A stretch of DNA of 45,306 nucleotides from NCBI GenBank assembly GCA_015227615.1, contig JAALGZ010000099.1, positions 1-45,306 of the forward strand, written 5' to 3'. Under the pieces are notes generated by a model, which was not told the origin of the DNA, searched no databases, and worked only from the letters and a program-made list of their open reading frames with translations. The stretch's first letter is position 1. Every line of letters begins with the position of its first letter. Made by a program: the position numbers and the translations under genes. This document shows positions 42,950-45,306 of this stretch, in pieces. The stretch comes from Labyrinthula sp. Ha (Eukaryota; Sar; Bigyra; Labyrinthulida; Labyrinthulaceae).

Positions 42950-44660
42950 TCTTGTTAAAAGGTCTGAAACAAAATTATCCCGGGAGCTAATGTGGAAGAT
43001 TACAAGGTCGACAGACTGTAGTCTTATGATCCACCTGTACAGCCGATCCAAGTAAATACGCTTGTTATTCTCTTTGACTCGAACAACTGTGATTAGCGCT
43101 TTATGGTCGGTGTAAACGTAAATGCCTCCTATGTGGGTGCGGAGCAAGAACCCAATGCGCTGGAATGAATAGATTAATGGATATAATTCCTTCGAACTAA
43201 TGTTCCAGCGCGTTTCACTGGGTGTAAAACCCCCGCTTAGAAAAAGGAGTGGACGTGGTTTGAGTGTCCTAACATCATTTGTAACGTTTTCTGGAGAATC
43301 TTGAAAAACTGCAATGGACCATGTGTCCTTAGAACTGTCAGTAAATAAAAGCAAAGGCGCAGTATGATCATAGGTTGAAAGAAATCTTTTGCTGGCCTCC
43401 ACTATCCCCTCCAGCAGGTTTTGATAGGCTGTTTCAAGTTCAGGAGTCCAATTGATAATTTCCTTAAGTTTTTCTATGTCTGACAACTTCCTACCTTTAA
43501 GATTAGCAAAATCTTGAAAAGGTCTTCTCAATTCAGCTAATTTAGGGATGTTTGGGGAAATCCAATTAGCCAAATACACCAATTGAGCCATCTGATGGCG
43601 ATAAACTGGTTTTTTCATATTCAATATTTTCTCGTAAAAGTCTGGATCAAAGTTCCGTCTTCCCTTGCGGATCTCCCTCCCACACCAGACGGTTGTGGGG
43701 GAGCAAATCCCGCATTTACGCAGGTTAAAACGAACTCTCTTTCTTGCAGCCTGTTTGAGTAGCTTCTCAAAAATAATCAACAGCTCCTCGAAAGATTGCG
43801 AATAAACTAAAAGATCATCGAGTCAGGCAATGACCCCATTTGAAGGAGCATTAAAAAGATCCTGCTCACCGTCTGCATTAATAATTTCTGTAATCACCCT
43901 TTCAAAAAATAAAGCTGGGGTATTGGACCACCCCATTGGGGCGCCCTTCATTCTCCAGGCTGATCTTCTAGTGACTAATGTGAAAATTTCACGATCTTTT
44001 TCAGCCGTGGGGAGGAAATCGAACCCACTTAATATATCAAGAGTAAGATAGAAACTACTGTTTGTAATAGATAAGAATTGACGTTCTAAATTAGGTAAAT
44101 TCAAAGAAGTAGGGATTGTAATTTTGTTTAGGCGGATCATGTTAGCCACCATGCAATAACGATTGAGAATATTATCTTGCTTCCACTTAACTCTAGCCTC
44201 GTTAGAATATTGAGACCATTCTGAAGGATGCTCCAGCTTCTTTTCTACAACAAAAACTGGATGTCCCCATGTAGGATTAGTAGATCTCTCTACAATCCCG
44301 GCGGACTCCAATACCTTGAACTTAAGATCTAAGAAATTCTCCTCGTCGACAGTAAGGTGGTATCCATCTGAATGAAGGATATGGTGACCTTCCACCAGCG
44401 CGACTTCGATTGGAGATAACAATGACATCTGGGCATTGGACTGTTTGATGCCCCAACTGGACATGTGCCCGGAAATCAATTTTGAAATATCATCTTTTTG
44501 AGAAACATTAAGTTCCGAAGCTGAAACCTTTGATACAATCATATCTTTTAAATTTTGTAGTTCTTCATTTTTTGAAATATTGCCCTCCCCAATCCCCACC
44601 TCATTAAACTCCTCAGGCATGTTGTCAACCATGTTGGAGATGAGTGTTGGTGGGATTGGT
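42950..44660 (-). CDS. Reverse transcriptase and RNase H region of element 2
   Basis: RT landmarks include WGHPVFVVEKK near 44240-44270, TLDILSGFDF near 44010-44045 and KGAPMGWSNTPALF near 43905-43955. RNase H has LLLFTDSS near 43335-43365 and YVYTDHKALI near 43095-43125. Near 44590-44645 is the SNMVDN-x-PEEFNEVGIGEG segment shared with element 1. Confidence 0.88.
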
Positions 44661-45306
44661 TCATCCGGGCTAAGGTTCTCCACGTGTTCCGTGTAATTAT
44701 CCTTAATGATGGATAAAGGAACCGCGTCGACCCTATTTACAATAAAGTTTTCAGATATATTTTCATACTTGATGCCAATTTCAGAAGCCGGGGTTGAAGA
44801 TATTGTGATCTCGTTATGCCCATCGTAAAGAAGGTTATGTAGAGTAGAAATAAGAAAAGACTCCACGTCCACAGCCTCCTCTACAATATCCCCCCTACTT
44901 TGATGTACCAGGGGAAGACTTCTTTTCTTGGTGTTTAGAAATAAAAAGTATTTAAATCCCGTTGTAATGAAAAGCTTGTTAGGTTCTGAAGGGGGTAGAG
45001 AATTATTTAGAAATAAAAGGGAATCTGCTAAACGAAAATCATGTTTGTAAAAATAAGAGAATATATTTAATTGAGATCTTGAAGTCATCTTGATAAAAAT
45101 AAAAAGGTATTTTGAAATTGAAACATCCAGCTGGTGGCTGGGTACTAAGATATCTTCTTCATTGTGAATTATTAGAGAAAAGTAAATAATTTGAGATGTC
45201 GGGAGGCTTTGATGATTTGAACTGCTACTGCCTGGCTTAAGAGTTAGGGTTAGTACTTGGGCTGTGAGTCCTTAGACCCCAGGGAGAGCTTAGTGAGGTA
45301 TCCAGG

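Larger units (their letters stand above)
39390..45306 (-). mobile_element. Ty3/gypsy-type LTR element with MT-A70 domain (element 2), partial in window
   Basis: A second, diverged member of the element 1 family on the minus strand, entering at the right window edge. It carries the region upstream of RT, RT, RNase H, integrase, GPY/F, chromodomain, SANT/Myb-like and MT-A70 domains in the same order. Any gag and protease would lie beyond 45306. The coding region has a few breaks but is far better kept than copy 3. A C-rich run at 39521-39527 is the likely polypurine tract. LTR-sized sequence lies to its left, but I could not fix LTR ends, so the left boundary is approximate. Base composition is more AT-rich than in element 1. 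Confidence 0.88.

Noticed and set aside
45240-45252. AGTTAGGGTTAG, telomere-like
   Set aside because: Fewer than two repeat units and no array; chance.

Overview
This is a stretch of eukaryotic nuclear DNA, very AT-rich outside its youngest retroelement. It probably comes from a unicellular protist or an early-branching fungus-like lineage; I cannot name the lineage from sequence alone. The clues are spliceosomal introns of only 27-31 nt with GT-AG ends, standard stop codons, an eEF3-type ribosomal ATPase (known from fungi and scattered protists), and LRR-Roc-COR (ROCO) genes. No bacterial operon structure, tRNA, rRNA or CRISPR array was seen.

Layout. 1-3010: no host gene, then an old Ty1/copia pol remnant. 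4073-6743: ROCO gene A (eight tiny introns, one LRR per exon, then Roc-COR). 7061-15133: a nearly whole, fairly young Ty3/gypsy-type LTR element on the minus strand, inserted just downstream of ROCO A, with 185-bp LTRs. 15243-19273: no supported gene. 19274-21930: ROCO gene B, with the same exon plan; its downstream flank preserves the empty site of the LTR insertion. 25190-30010: a decayed APE-type LINE split by a hAT DNA transposon (27428-29679) with intact ends and an 8-bp target duplication. 31148-34099: an intact intronless gene for an eEF3-like ABC-F ATPase with an N-terminal AN1-like zinc finger. 34560-39380: a badly decayed third relative of the LTR element. 39390-45306: a second, better preserved relative running off the window end.

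The most striking content is the LTR element family. After a conventional Ty3-like gag, protease, RT-RNase H and integrase, all three copies continue into a chromodomain, a SANT/Myb-like domain and an MT-A70 methyltransferase. The DPPW active-site motif is visible in the two better copies. In element 1 this reading frame ends exactly where the polypurine tract begins, so the methyltransferase is part of the element, not a passenger. An LTR retrotransposon that carries its own predicted adenine-N6 methyltransferase, joined to a chromatin-reading and a DNA-binding domain, is the best candidate here for an undescribed system. The nearest precedent I know is the capture of cytosine methyltransferases by retrotransposons in some algae and dinoflagellates.

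The two ROCO genes give a relative history. Their 5' halves are well diverged, while their 3' halves and left flank are about 99% identical up to the exact LTR insertion point. Beyond the insertion, similarity drops again. This fits duplication, then insertion, then gene conversion. Both ROCO genes also carry one apparent one-base frameshift in a long A/T homopolymer, which may be lesions or sequencing errors.
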